A stretch of DNA of 64,000 bases from Anaerocolumna sedimenticola. GTDB taxonomy: Bacteria > Bacillota > Clostridia > Lachnospirales > Lachnospiraceae. The stretch lies in the NCBI RefSeq assembly GCF_009931695.1, contig NZ_CP048000.1:4172501-4236500 (forward strand). Reading direction: 5' to 3'. Each line of letters opens with the position of its first letter. Position 1 is the stretch's first letter. Below the pieces are notes generated by a model that saw nothing but the letters and a program-made list of their open reading frames with translations, was not told the DNA's origin and ran no database searches. Positions 29,972 through 40,939 of the stretch are shown one piece after another. The position numbers and the translations under genes are program-made.

Positions 29972-32139
29972 TTATTTATCCAGTTTAATTTTAGCAAATG
30001 CATCCGCAAACGCATTATTAACAGGTTCTTTAGAATCCTTTTTTAACTTATTCATATAATTTGCAACATCTTTTTTGGATACACCTGCTCCTTCTTTCTC
30101 CCGTCGGTCTTTAAAAGCCGACAGCTTCTCTTTATAACCGCAGACACAGGTAAACATCTGTTTTTCCCCTTTTCCCTGCAGTTCCATTTTTTTGTGGCAT
30201 ACCGGACATCTTGCGTTACTGGTCCTTGCAATTACCTCTTTATGGCCGCAGTTCCGGTCACTGCACACAAGCATTTTACTGTTCTTATTCGTAACGGAAA
30301 GCATTTTCTGCCCGCATACGGGACACTTGGTATTGGTAAGGTTATCATGGCGGAATTTACCGTCACTTTCTTTAATTTCAGAAACAATCTCCTTTGTATA
30401 AGATACCATCTCCTCCATTAATTCCTGCTGCCGTAATTTTCCCTGGGCTATTCCTGATAATTTCATCTCTAGCTGGGCTGTCAATTCAGGTTTTTTTAAA
30501 TCCTCAGGAACTAATTCCAATAACTGCTTACCTTTGGAGGTAATAAAAATATCTTTGCCGCGTTTTTCAATTAAAAAGGTATTAAAAAGTTTTTCAATAA
30601 TGTCCGCCCGTGTGGCAACCGTTCCGAGGCCGCCGGTCTCTCCCAGTGTTTTAACCACCTCTTTATCCCTGTCTTCAAGAAAATGGACCGGATTTTCCAT
30701 AGCGGTGAGCAGACTCGCTTCATTAAAAGGAGACGGCGGTGTTGTTTTCCCTTCCGTTATATTAAAATCGATATCACTTAGAACTTCACCTTTCTCTGCC
30801 TTTAATACTTTTTCTTCTTCCTCATCTGCCTTGGTTTCATAAACTTCTTTAAAGCCTAAGGACTTAATTACTTTTCCTTTTGCGGTAAATTCTTCCTGCT
30901 CCACCTCCACTGTTACCGAAACTTCTTCAAATTCACAGGGCGGATATAAAACAGCCAGAAACCTTCTTACCACAAGATCATAAATCTTCCGCTCATCCAG
31001 GCTCATATTATCCAGCCGTACAAATTCTTCGGTGGGAATAATAGCATGATGGTCACTTACCTTACTGTCATCTATAAAAGAGGAATTGGTTGAAATTGGT
31101 TTCTTCGTTAACTTTCCTGCCAGCAGTTTGTAAGGACCTACACTGACAGATTCTAATCTTTCCTTAAGGGTTCCCACTATATCGGAGGGAAGATATCTTG
31201 AGTCGGTTCTGGGATAAGTAAGAACTTTATGATTCTCATAGAGGCGCTGCATAATATTTAAAGTTTCTTTTGCCGAAAAATCAAACAATTTATTAGCATC
31301 CCGCTGTAATTCCGTTAAATCATAAAGTCCTGGTGCATAGGCTTTTTTACCAGTTGTTTTCACCTCGGTTACAATACCCTTTCTTCCGTTTACCTTTTTG
31401 TATATTTCTTCTATCCTGGATTTATCAAAGACTGTTTTCTCATTTGTCTTTTTATCTCTCCAGGTAACTGTCATATTTTTTACCTTTCCGGTAAGCCCAT
31501 AATAAGGTTTCGGAATAAAACTTTTTATTTCTTCTTCTCTTTTTGCAATCATTGCTAAAGTGGGAGTCTGGACCCTTCCGCAGGAAAGACTTGCATTATA
31601 TTTACAGGTCAATGCCCTGGTTGCATTCATCCCGACAATCCAGTCGCTTTCTGCCCTGGCTACAGCAGCCTTATAAAGGTTTTCATAATCCCTTCCATCC
31701 TTTAGTTTGTTAAATCCCTCTTTAATTGCCTTATCCGTAACGGAAGAAATCCATAATCTTTTAACCGGTTTTTTATTATTTGCCTTTTCTAAAATCCATC
31801 TGGCAACCAGTTCCCCTTCCCGTCCGGCATCCGTAGCTATAATAATATCCGAAATATCCTTTCTATGAATCTGATTCTTAACCACCTGGTACTGTTTACC
31901 GGTTTGTTTTATAACAACCAGTTCAAATTTATCCGGCAGCATAGGGAGGTGTTCCATCTTCCATTCTTTATATTTTTCATCGTAACCCTCGGATCAGCCA
32001 AAGTAACAAGATGCCCTAAAGCCCAGGTTACCACATATCTTTCGCCCTCCAGGACTCCGTTAATGTTTTTCGTTGATTTTAAAACCCTTGCGATATCTCT
32101 TGCAACGGATGGTTTTTCAGCAATAACTAATGATTTCAT
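29972..32139 (-). pseudogene. topB: DNA topoisomerase III, one frameshift
   Basis: A type IA topoisomerase that relaxes and decatenates DNA. The N-terminal Toprim part starts MKSLVIAEKPSVARDIARVL with VTWALGHLVTLADP; the main frame includes IIIATDAGREGELVARW, SCGRVQTPTLAMI, and the active-site region LTYPRTDSRYLPSDI, ending with two Cys4 zinc motifs (CPVCGQKM and CPVCHKKM). The frame breaks at about 31990 where ADPEGYDEKYKEW is restored by one extra G in a GG run. Total length is one base short of a multiple of three. Otherwise it appears functional; assembly error is likely. Type IA TopB of about 720 residues is normal. Confidence 0.85.
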
Positions 32140-32285
32140 GTATACCTCTTTTTTCCAGCATATTTATTTTGTTTATATCCTTTGATTTTTTAACCACATT
32201 AAATACTCCCGTAATTTTACATCGTCCTTCTGTCTAAAAAGACATAGTAATACTATTTAAAATTACCCGGTATCTTATTATACTA

Positions 32286-35225
32286 TTATAATACAATACG
32301 TTCCAGAAAATTATAATTATAAATTTCTTCTATCTCTTCCTCAAATAGGGGTTTACTAAATAAATAACCCTGTATATAATCACAACCTCCGTCTTTTAAT
32401 CGTTTGAACTGCTCCGGCTCCTCTATTCCCTCCGCAATGATAACCAGGTCTAAACTATGTACCAGGGCTATCAGACTGTTCATTACCCGTAAGTTTTTCA
32501 GACCCAGAAATTTTTCACATAGTGTTTTATCCAGTTTTATTTTATCGACTGGTATAAAAGTCAAATAATTTAGTGAAGAATAACCGGTACCAAAGTCATC
32601 CAGAGCTATTCTGACACCGATTTTTTTTAACTGATTTAAAAAATCTATGGTATTTGCATTTTGTTCCATTAATATACTCTCTGTAATTTCAATTTCAAGA
32701 TAATCAGGTGCAACCTGATACTTATTAAGGGTATCCTGTAAAAAAGCTATATAACCGTAGTCTTTTATCTGTTTACTGGAAAAATTAATAGCAATGGGTT
32801 TTGGTTCATACCCTTTCTCTTGCCAGAGTGCAATTTGTCTGACTGCCTGCTTTGTAACCCATCGGCCGATTTCTTTTATAAGTCCGGTTTCTTCTGCAAT
32901 ATTTATAAACTTATTGGGAGATATCTTATAATCTTTAAGTCTTAACAAAGCTTCAAATCCAATAATTTTTCCTGTCTGAACATTTATCTGGGGCTGATAG
33001 GCCAAAGTAAATCCATTATATTTGATTGCCTCTCTTAAGATATATTCTATATCTGTCCTATGTTTCAATTCATCCAACATACCAGCATTAAAAAACATAA
33101 AATTATTCTTACCGCCATGTTTTACACTATACATAGCCGTATCAACATTCATTAATAACTGGGTAATATTATCACTATCTTCCGGAAAGCACGTGATACC
33201 GATACTGAATTTAACGAAATTCTCTTTTTGATATAAAATTAACGGTTCATCAAATAAATGAATGATTTTATATACATAGGATTGAATTTGCAGGATATTG
33301 TCTTCATCTGATATTAATATTAAAAATTCATCTCCTCCAAATCGTGAAATAAATAGTTTATCATCCATAATTCCGGATAATTTCCGAGATATTTCCTGCA
33401 GCATTTTATCACCATAGATATGACCCAAAGTATCATTGATGCTTTTAAAGTTATCTATATCAAGTAACAGAATCGCACCCTGTTTCTTATGTGATAATTC
33501 TCTCTCTAATTTATTCATAAATTCCCTGCGGTTAGGAAGATTAGTCAGATAATCATGTTTCGCCAAATATTCGATATACTCCTCCTGCTCTTTCATCTTG
33601 GTTATATCCAATATAATACCATGAATAATATTTAAATTATCATTACTGTCTTTAAACCCTTTTCCTCTTACCAACAGCCATCGTCTGTTATCGTCCTGAT
33701 CCATAACAGCTACCTTTATATGAATTTCATCTTTTAGACCGTTTTCATAGCTATGAAATTCTTTCCGAAGTTTCTCTTTTTCATCCGAATCCAATAGGAA
33801 TTCAAAAACTCTGTGAATATTCTCCTGCTCATTTAAAGACCCGTTAATATCGTTGATAAACTGCCTTGAGATGTTCATTTCCTTTGTAACCAAATTATAT
33901 TCCCAGACTGCACAGTCCGTACTTTCAATTGCAACACTATATTTCTGGTTTAAGGTTTCTATTTCCTCCGCATGTTCCTGTATGGTATCATACTGAACCC
34001 TTAATTCTTCTTCAGAAGCAGTTAACTCTTCAAAGGTTTGGGTTAACTCCTCATTACTTTCCTGTAAGGCCTTTTCGATTTTTCTTTGCTTTAAGTTATC
34101 TATAACTAAAATTATAACAATGATAATTAAAAATGATACTACCATAAGGGTATTTATTACGAGGGTTTTATACTCTTCAAAAAAACTGACTTTTTTATTA
34201 ATGTAAACAGCATCTTTTGGAAGCACCGACTTATCAATCTTATATTTTTTTATCAGGTTATAATCAAATGTATATACATTAGGGCTGCCCGATATGATAT
34301 TAATGGATTTAACCGGTTTGCCGTCGAAAACCTGAACCACAACCTTAGCGGCGATTCTTCCCGATTCAAGATAAGATACCATCTTGCCGCCTAAAATTCC
34401 CAATCCGACACCGCCTACTTCCGCTCGGAGTACGGGTACGTGGGTATGTTCCCTTATCAATTCAACTGCCTCCGGTATGGTAAGGGTTGCACCGGTTTTA
34501 TCCGTATACATGCTTAAGTATATCAGTATGGTATCCTCTCCTATGTTTTCTAAAACATCTTCCAATTCTTTGAAAGTATAATCAGATACATTAATCTCTT
34601 CAAAGGTTAACTGCTTAAATTTATCCTTATTTTTATAAAACTGCTCTCTGTCACCTTTGCCTGTCAGGGTATCGTCAACAATCGCTGCTACTTTTTTGGC
34701 ATTTTTGTTAATTTTTAAGCCTAATTCTATATTATCCTTTAAGGACATCTCCTCAATAATTCCAGTAATATAAGCATTATCCCAGGCACGTTTCGCCCTG
34801 TCGTAGTCATTAACTCCTAAGAAAACGATTGGCAGTCCTTTAAACAATTCATTCTGGTAATCCATTGCAAATTGCAATGCATTATCATCTCCAACTATAA
34901 TAGCATCGTAAGGTTTAAGATTATTTATTTTATACTTTAACAATTCATAAAATAATCGTTCATTCTCTTTGGTATCAAACCGTTTCGTATCCATATATTC
35001 TACATCAAGCATAATATTAAGGGGTGTAAAAACTTCTCTGATTCCCGTTATCTCATCCGGGACACTTAAAAAATTTTCACTGTATGAGCTGATAAATAAA
35101 ACATGTTTATCATTTTCACTACCGTAAATAACCTCTGAATTAGAGACTTTACAACAGAGGAAGAAAACGATACTAAATAGTGAAACGAATACCATATACT
35201 TTGCAGATTGATGTAATTTTCTCAT
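32286..35225 (-). CDS. Membrane GGDEF/EAL protein with ABC-type ligand-binding sensor
   Basis: 979 residues. A signal-anchor (about 10-27) leads to an extracellular domain resembling ABC substrate-binding proteins (VLFISSYSENFLSVPDEITGI through PNVYTFDYNLI), then a membrane helix near 350-372, a coiled coil, a PAS fold (about 410-540), a GGDEF domain with intact SRFGGDEF, and an EAL domain with FEALLR, EITES and DDFGTGYSS. It probably makes and/or degrades cyclic di-GMP in response to an external ligand. The RxxD inhibitory site before GGDEF is absent. Both catalytic motifs look intact, so the net direction is unclear. It stands alone. Confidence 0.92.
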   Translation of the reverse strand: MRKLHQSAKYMVFVSLFSIVFFLCCKVSNSEVIYGSENDKHVLFISSYSENFLSVPDEITGIREVFTPLNIMLDVEYMDTKRFDTKENERLFYELLKYKINNLKPYDAIIVGDDNALQFAMDYQNELFKGLPIVFLGVNDYDRAKRAWDNAYITGIIEEMSLKDNIELGLKINKNAKKVAAIVDDTLTGKGDREQFYKNKDKFKQLTFEEINVSDYTFKELEDVLENIGEDTILIYLSMYTDKTGATLTIPEAVELIREHTHVPVLRAEVGGVGLGILGGKMVSYLESGRIAAKVVVQVFDGKPVKSINIISGSPNVYTFDYNLIKKYKIDKSVLPKDAVYINKKVSFFEEYKTLVINTLMVVSFLIIIVIILVIDNLKQRKIEKALQESNEELTQTFEELTASEEELRVQYDTIQEHAEEIETLNQKYSVAIESTDCAVWEYNLVTKEMNISRQFINDINGSLNEQENIHRVFEFLLDSDEKEKLRKEFHSYENGLKDEIHIKVAVMDQDDNRRWLLVRGKGFKDSNDNLNIIHGIILDITKMKEQEEYIEYLAKHDYLTNLPNRREFMNKLERELSHKKQGAILLLDIDNFKSINDTLGHIYGDKMLQEISRKLSGIMDDKLFISRFGGDEFLILISDEDNILQIQSYVYKIIHLFDEPLILYQKENFVKFSIGITCFPEDSDNITQLLMNVDTAMYSVKHGGKNNFMFFNAGMLDELKHRTDIEYILREAIKYNGFTLAYQPQINVQTGKIIGFEALLRLKDYKISPNKFINIAEETGLIKEIGRWVTKQAVRQIALWQEKGYEPKPIAINFSSKQIKDYGYIAFLQDTLNKYQVAPDYLEIEITESILMEQNANTIDFLNQLKKIGVRIALDDFGTGYSSLNYLTFIPVDKIKLDKTLCEKFLGLKNLRVMNSLIALVHSLDLVIIAEGIEEPEQFKRLKDGGCDYIQGYLFSKPLFEEEIEEIYNYNFLERIVL

Positions 35226-35337
35226 AAACGTCCCCCCAATCGAAGCAGAATATTTTAATTACATATTATACCATATTATCCCTGTTTTCGCCACCAAATT
35301 TTTACATTGGAAGTTAATGAATTTTATGATAAAGATA

Positions 35338-38300
35338 TTAACATATTAGTTTATCAACATAACTGCCTCTAATATCTTTTTTCACAATAATCTGCTTATC
35401 TATCCGCTCTTTAAGTTCATCTACATGAGAAATAATTCCCACCATCCGGTTCCCGAGGGTAAGATTTGTTAAAGTAACAATGGATTGTTCCAGGGCTTCC
35501 GTATCCAGTGAACCGAATCCTTCATCTACAAACATGGTTTCAATTTCAATACCACCGGAATGACTCTGAATAATATCGGAAAATCCTAAAGCCAACGATA
35601 ATGCTGCCATAAAAGATTCTCCGCCGGATAAGGATTTTACGTTTCTAAGCTTACCGGTCCAGGTATCCAGTACATTTAATTCCAGTCCGCTCGCACTCTG
35701 CAGATTACCTCCCTCTTTTCGCATTAATTGATACCGCTTGCCGGACATTTCATAGAATCTTTTATTTGCTTCCTGTATGATTTGTACAAAATAGGCAGCT
35801 TGAACATAAGTTTCAAAGTTTATTTTCTGCTTACCCTCAAGTCTTCCATTCGCTGTTTTTGACAGAGCACTAATTTCTAAGTATTCTTTGTTTTTTTCTT
35901 CCCTGATTTTATCTATCTCTTTAATATGAAACAAGGAACTTTTGTTAGCGGATACCCTGTTGTGTACTTCTTTTTGTAATTTCTCTAATTGTGTGCGACT
36001 GTCTTTCAATAATTTTATGTTATTACGAATATCCTCTAAGTCTATCCGTTCTTTACCATAGGTCTTTTCTTTTAATTTATCTAATTGTGCTTTTATTTCC
36101 TGTTTCGTAAGCTCATATTTTTTACATATCTCTTTTATTTCGTCAATTTTCTCTTGGGACAATAAAGCTTCTTTATAAGCCTCTTCCGTTTTAAATCCAT
36201 ACTCTTTCATCTTTAGCATAAACCTACTAGAGGCTTTGTTAAAGGATTCTTTTGAGCTTTCATACTGTGTGGTGAATTCAGATAATAAACTGACGGCAGT
36301 CTTAAGTGCTTTATCTGCTTCATGGAATTCATTTTCAGCATCTAAGAATTTATTTTTTAATTCATCCAGTTCAGTCTTTTTTTCTGATATTATTGTTTTT
36401 GCTTTCTCTAAAGAATCAAACTCCAGATTTTTCTTTATCATTTCTATCTCTTTCCGGCAGGCACTTAAATCCGCAGCTAATAAATTTCGTTTTTCCTTTA
36501 GTAAGGCTGTATTTGAATTATATTCTTCTATACTCGCTAAAGCTTTTCTTATCTCCGTTTCACAGATTTCTTTTCTTTCACATTTCACCTTAAGCAACTC
36601 TTCTTCTGCCCTTAATAACTTTATGTTTGAATCCCATTCCGATATCAGCTTCTGTAAATAAGACTTTCTATCCTTTAGGTTATTAAAATCAATTTCACAA
36701 GTTATAATATCCATGGATTCATTTATTGTATCAAATCTGGTTTCATATTCTTTTTTGTATTCACTTACTTTTTTACCTGCCTCCAGCATTTCTTCACTTA
36801 GAGTATCCCGTTTCTCTTTCAGGGTATTTAACTCTGCTTCCGTGGGAGCTTCCAATAGAAGCTGTGCTGTCTTAGGATGTTCAAGGGATCCGCATACCGG
36901 GCAGGGTTTCCCCTCTTCCAAGGTTTTCGCAAGTATTCCGGCCTGCTCTCTGAGGTAAGCTTTCTGCTTCCTGTCAAATTCCAGGTTACATTCATCATAT
37001 CTTTCTTCAGCCTGTAAAAAAGCTTTCTTATAGTTTTCTACTACTTCCTCCAGAAGGATTAATTTCGAGATATCTGCATCCAGTTGTTCCATTCGTTTTT
37101 TAGCAATTTCATCTTTTTCCAGTTTACTGACACAGTTTAAGAGTTTTATGGGGCTTTCTTTTACCGCTTCCAATTCATTTCTAAAATTCTGGTGTAAATT
37201 CTGCATATCTGAAAGCTTTTTAGATATGGATGAAATTGTTTCATCTAATTGATTACCCGTCTTAAAGTATTCTTTTTCTCTCTCCAATAAGTTATTTAGA
37301 AAATCATATTGTGGAAGACTTTCTTCTAAATTGCTGATATACAGGGTGAGGTTGTCCCTTAAATCACTTTTATTGTTTTCTTCTTCATATAATTTTTTAG
37401 CTCTGTAAAGTCTGACTTCAAATGATTCCTTTTCTTTACTTGCAGCTTTTATTTTTTCTGTTAAGCGGTTTGATATCTCCACTTCCCGATTTTTAGCATC
37501 TTCCAGAGGTTTTACATAAGACAGTGCCCTTTGTCCGATTAGCCCTCTCTGTTCCAAAACCTTCATCTCATCTTTCTTAAGATCCAGTTCCTCTTTTCTG
37601 CACTGTAGTTTTTCTTTCTCCTCCAGATTCTGATTAATGGTTTTTCCTATTACTTCTTTTTTAATAAACTTTTCTTTTTCCTTATCTACAGAACCCATTT
37701 TATCATTAACATCATCTAAAATCCGGTTATCTTCCTCTATTAATAAAGTAAGGCAATTCAGTATATCCGGAATAAAATTTATATTTTTTACAGTTTTAAA
37801 ATATTCTATCTTCTGGTAATACTCCGACTCTTCCGGACATTTTATACCGTCTATATATAGCTGCAGGCTTTTTTCCAAATCCTCATTTTCATTTTTTAAA
37901 AATATTTCTTTTTCTCTTAATTTAGCAGAAAATCGCTTGTATATCTCCGTATTAAAAACTTTCTGTAAAATTTCATTTCTTTTATCATTATCTGCCAGGA
38001 GCAGTTCTAAAAATTCACCTTGAGCAATCATTGCAATCTGTTTAAACTGGTCATAACCCAACCCGCCTAATATTTCTGATATAATCCTTTTTACATCGTT
38101 ACGGTTATCAATCTTTTTCCCATCCGGTAACAATATGGATACTCCCTTTTTCTGTTCAGCGATTCCCTTGCCCCTGTCGCTTTTCCTGGTCTGGTCGGGA
38201 TATCGGTTAATGGTATAATGAAACCCCTTATGGGAAAAGGTTAAGGTAACTTCCGTAAATACTTCCAGGGTTGCAAAATCACTTCTTACAGAATTAACTT

Positions 38301-38484
38301 CCCTGGTAAGTCCACTGGTTTTCTCAAATAAAGCATAGGATATGGCATCAAAAATAGTCGTCTTACCGGCTCCCGTATCACCTGATATAAGAAAAAGTCC
38401 GGAATTTCCCATCTTTTCAAAATCAATGGTTACGGTACCTGCATAAGGTCCAAAAGCACTTATCATAAGTTTCAGCGGTTTCAT
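35338..38484 (-). CDS. sbcC: Exonuclease SbcC (Rad50-like ATPase)
   Basis: 1,048 residues. N-terminal Walker A ISGDTGAGKTTIFDA, two long coiled coils around a CPVCGSLEHP zinc-hook near residue 525, and the C-terminal signature SLSGGESFMAALSLALGFSD with Walker B ETMFVDEGFGSLD. With SbcD it forms the nuclease complex that cleaves hairpins and processes DNA ends. It overlaps sbcD by four bases (ATGA), showing translational coupling. The presence of SbcCD is of interest given the many palindromic repeats in this chromosome, but no direct link is shown. Confidence 0.96.
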   Translation of the reverse strand: MKPLKLMISAFGPYAGTVTIDFEKMGNSGLFLISGDTGAGKTTIFDAISYALFEKTSGLTREVNSVRSDFATLEVFTEVTLTFSHKGFHYTINRYPDQTRKSDRGKGIAEQKKGVSILLPDGKKIDNRNDVKRIISEILGGLGYDQFKQIAMIAQGEFLELLLADNDKRNEILQKVFNTEIYKRFSAKLREKEIFLKNENEDLEKSLQLYIDGIKCPEESEYYQKIEYFKTVKNINFIPDILNCLTLLIEEDNRILDDVNDKMGSVDKEKEKFIKKEVIGKTINQNLEEKEKLQCRKEELDLKKDEMKVLEQRGLIGQRALSYVKPLEDAKNREVEISNRLTEKIKAASKEKESFEVRLYRAKKLYEEENNKSDLRDNLTLYISNLEESLPQYDFLNNLLEREKEYFKTGNQLDETISSISKKLSDMQNLHQNFRNELEAVKESPIKLLNCVSKLEKDEIAKKRMEQLDADISKLILLEEVVENYKKAFLQAEERYDECNLEFDRKQKAYLREQAGILAKTLEEGKPCPVCGSLEHPKTAQLLLEAPTEAELNTLKEKRDTLSEEMLEAGKKVSEYKKEYETRFDTINESMDIITCEIDFNNLKDRKSYLQKLISEWDSNIKLLRAEEELLKVKCERKEICETEIRKALASIEEYNSNTALLKEKRNLLAADLSACRKEIEMIKKNLEFDSLEKAKTIISEKKTELDELKNKFLDAENEFHEADKALKTAVSLLSEFTTQYESSKESFNKASSRFMLKMKEYGFKTEEAYKEALLSQEKIDEIKEICKKYELTKQEIKAQLDKLKEKTYGKERIDLEDIRNNIKLLKDSRTQLEKLQKEVHNRVSANKSSLFHIKEIDKIREEKNKEYLEISALSKTANGRLEGKQKINFETYVQAAYFVQIIQEANKRFYEMSGKRYQLMRKEGGNLQSASGLELNVLDTWTGKLRNVKSLSGGESFMAALSLALGFSDIIQSHSGGIEIETMFVDEGFGSLDTEALEQSIVTLTNLTLGNRMVGIISHVDELKERIDKQIIVKKDIRGSYVDKLIC

Positions 38485-39635
38485 TCTGCTTCACCTCCAA
38501 GCTCCGTAAATAAATCCATCAATATTCTTTTTTGGATATTATTTAATTCAATATTGTTTTGATTCTGGTAGAATTCTTCAAATAAATCCATTGGACTTCG
38601 TTTCGTTACATCGCCGGAAGCTGAGGTTTTGGAATTCTCATTGTTTTTTGTTTTTGTATTTTCCTTTTCCAGGATTAATACATTACTATATACTGTTCTA
38701 AGTTTTCCGATCGCATCATAGATATCCTCTTCATCGGTTAATATGGCATGGATATAGTCCTCACAGTTTTTGTTAATGTATTTTTCATCATGAAGCAAAT
38801 GATCCAGTTTATCTTTTATTACACGCAGATCCCGGATTGGATGCAAAGGTATCTGAGAGATCTCAACGTTATTTTTATGGGTAATAACAATACAGGTTAC
38901 GGACTTTTGATGTTTGCATTCAGAAAAGGAGTATTTTAACGGAGTTCCACAGTAACGTACCGTCTCCCTTCCAATTTTCTGAGGACCATGAATATGTCCC
39001 AGCGCTACATAATCAAAAGGATCAAATACCGATACATCAATATTATCAAGTCCTCCCACAGATATAACCTCAGAATCCGAGCGTTCCGGTTCAATCCCCT
39101 GATTCGTTACATATTGATGAGCAACAAGGATATTCCTCTGTTCCCGGTCTATCTTCGCTGACTCAAAAACAGCTTGAACAGCTTTTTCATAGGTATCAAG
39201 TTCTGTTTCTTTTATAAAATTCGAAACTATAGAAGGCTTTATATAAGGGAGCAGATAAATATTAACCTGACCATATTCATCTGATAGTGTTATACGGTCC
39301 ATTTCACCTTTAAAAGCCCCTGAAATATAAATACTGTTCTTACCCATGATCTCTTTCCCAAAATTTAAACGTTCCGGTGAATCATGATTACCGCTGACAA
39401 TAAATACCATTATATTTCGTTTTTCTAAGTTTGTTAAAAAATCATCAAATAGATTCACTGCACTTGCAGGAGGTACACTTCTATCATAAATATCACCGGC
39501 AATAAAGATTCCGTCCGGTTTTGTATCATCAACTATACTGATTATTTCGTTTAATATATGAATCTGATCTTCGGTAAAATCCGCTTCCCGCAGCTTTTTC
39601 CCGATATGAAGATCTGATATATGTAAAAATTTCAT
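38481..39635 (-). CDS. sbcD: Exonuclease SbcD (Mre11-like nuclease)
   Basis: The metallophosphoesterase motifs are complete: DLHIGKKL, FIAGDIYDRSVPP, VSGNHDSPERL, HQYVTNQG and ALGHIHGPQKIG, which bind two metal ions for nuclease activity. 384 residues, normal. The Asn/Lys-rich stretch near residue 330 is a linker to the C-terminal part that binds SbcC. AGGAGG precedes the ATG. Confidence 0.96.
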   Translation of the reverse strand: MKFLHISDLHIGKKLREADFTEDQIHILNEIISIVDDTKPDGIFIAGDIYDRSVPPASAVNLFDDFLTNLEKRNIMVFIVSGNHDSPERLNFGKEIMGKNSIYISGAFKGEMDRITLSDEYGQVNIYLLPYIKPSIVSNFIKETELDTYEKAVQAVFESAKIDREQRNILVAHQYVTNQGIEPERSDSEVISVGGLDNIDVSVFDPFDYVALGHIHGPQKIGRETVRYCGTPLKYSFSECKHQKSVTCIVITHKNNVEISQIPLHPIRDLRVIKDKLDHLLHDEKYINKNCEDYIHAILTDEEDIYDAIGKLRTVYSNVLILEKENTKTKNNENSKTSASGDVTKRSPMDLFEEFYQNQNNIELNNIQKRILMDLFTELGGEAE

Positions 39636-39704
39636 GTAAATCCTCCTTTATTCTGTTTTTATCATATATCACCCATTACGGTAAGACAAGTATAAGTTAA
39701 TGGC

Positions 39705-39759
39705 CGCGTTCGAATTATTGCAAGCAAGCTTGCTAATTCTCACTTTGCTTTCGCGGAAA
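39705..39759 (-). repeat. Terminator-associated repeat, 3'-truncated copy
   Basis: Minus strand: TTTCCGCGAAAGCAAAGTGA, the AGCAAGCTTGCT palindrome, then ends at GAACGCG; the terminal hairpin part is missing. It abuts the T-run of the tcdA terminator at 39764-39797. Confidence 0.85.
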
Positions 39760-39763
39760 TAAA

Positions 39764-39797
39764 AACAGCATCCGGTATAAGATAATCCGAATGCTGT
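39764..39797 (-). terminator. Terminator downstream of tcdA
   Basis: An 11-bp stem ACAGCATTCGG / CCGGATGCTGT on the minus strand (one U-G pair that forms only in this strand's RNA), followed by TTTTTATTT. The 118 bases between it and the tcdA stop hold nothing else recognised. Confidence 0.8.
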
Positions 39798-39914
39798 ATG
39801 TAAAATGAATTTATGTTTGCATTTAATTCGCTTCAGGTCTTTCTTTTGTCCATACCGGCGATTCCATTATACCGTTCCTTGCATCAAGATATATATTAAT
39901 GAGATTGGTTTATA

Positions 39915-40673
39915 TTAACGGACTCCTGTTATATCTTTAATCACTTCACCGGCTATAATCAATCCGGCAACGGATGGCACAAATGCAGTACTTCCCGGTA
40001 TCTGTCTGCGCTCCGTACATTTTCTTTGGGCACCGGGAGGACAGATGCAATTACTTCTGCAGCTGATAGACATATCACTAAGAGGCTGTCTGGCCGGTTC
40101 TTTTGAATAAACGACTTTTAATTTTTTTATGCCACGCACACGTAATTCCTTACGCATAACTTTAGCCAAAGGACATACGGAGGTCTTATATATATCTGTA
40201 ATTTCAAACTGTGTCGGATCTAATTTATTACCGGCACCCATACAGCTGATAATGGGTATATTACACTGGTTAGCCCGCATAACAAGTTCAATTTTAGCCG
40301 TAACCGTATCAATTGCATCAACAATATAAGTATATTCGGTAAAATCATATTGATCCGCTACTTGAGGAGTATAAAAAGTCTGATGGGTATTTACAACAGC
40401 CTGGGGATTAATTTCAAGAATTCTATCTTTCATAACCTCAACCTTATATTTACCCACGGTTTTTCTGGTAGCAATTATTTGTCTGTTTATATTGGTAAGA
40501 CATACTTTATCATCGTCAAATAAATCAAAGATACCCACTCCGCTTCTGGCTAAAGCCTCAGCAGTGTATCCACCCACTCCGCCGATTCCAAATATGGCAA
40601 CCCGGGACTGGCTTAATTTGTCCATCGCTTCTTTTCCAAATAAAAGCTCGGTTCTAGAAAATTGATTTAACAT
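39915..40673 (-). CDS. tcdA: tRNA threonylcarbamoyladenosine dehydratase (ThiF/E1-like)
   Basis: 252 residues. The ATP-binding motif VAIFGIGGVGGYTAEALARSG and the adenylation motif NINRQ mark a ThiF/UBA domain; VVDAIDT-like YIVDAIDTVTAK, SCMGAGNKLDPT and the C-terminal PSVAGLIIAGEVIKDI complete the TcdA/CsdL pattern. TcdA cyclises t6A to ct6A at position 37 of ANN-reading tRNAs. No cysteine-desulfurase partner gene is adjacent. Confidence 0.93.
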   Translation of the reverse strand: MLNQFSRTELLFGKEAMDKLSQSRVAIFGIGGVGGYTAEALARSGVGIFDLFDDDKVCLTNINRQIIATRKTVGKYKVEVMKDRILEINPQAVVNTHQTFYTPQVADQYDFTEYTYIVDAIDTVTAKIELVMRANQCNIPIISCMGAGNKLDPTQFEITDIYKTSVCPLAKVMRKELRVRGIKKLKVVYSKEPARQPLSDMSISCRSNCICPPGAQRKCTERRQIPGSTAFVPSVAGLIIAGEVIKDITGVR

Positions 40674-40939
40674 AAGTTTACTCCTGTTCTATAAGTAAAA
40701 TTCCGGAAAAGACATTATTTCATTCCTATATAATCTATAAATTTAATCTGAAATATCATAGCATTTTATCCCTGCCCTGTCAATCGGATGTACCATAAAA
40801 CTAATATTAGCTGTAATTCGGCCATGATACTCAATTATAACAGTTGCTTAAATTATACAGAATGAAAATAGAGTGCCCACATGTCTCGGTCTCTTTGAGA
40901 TTTTTGCTTTACACCATTCCACTATAGTCAGATTAAGCT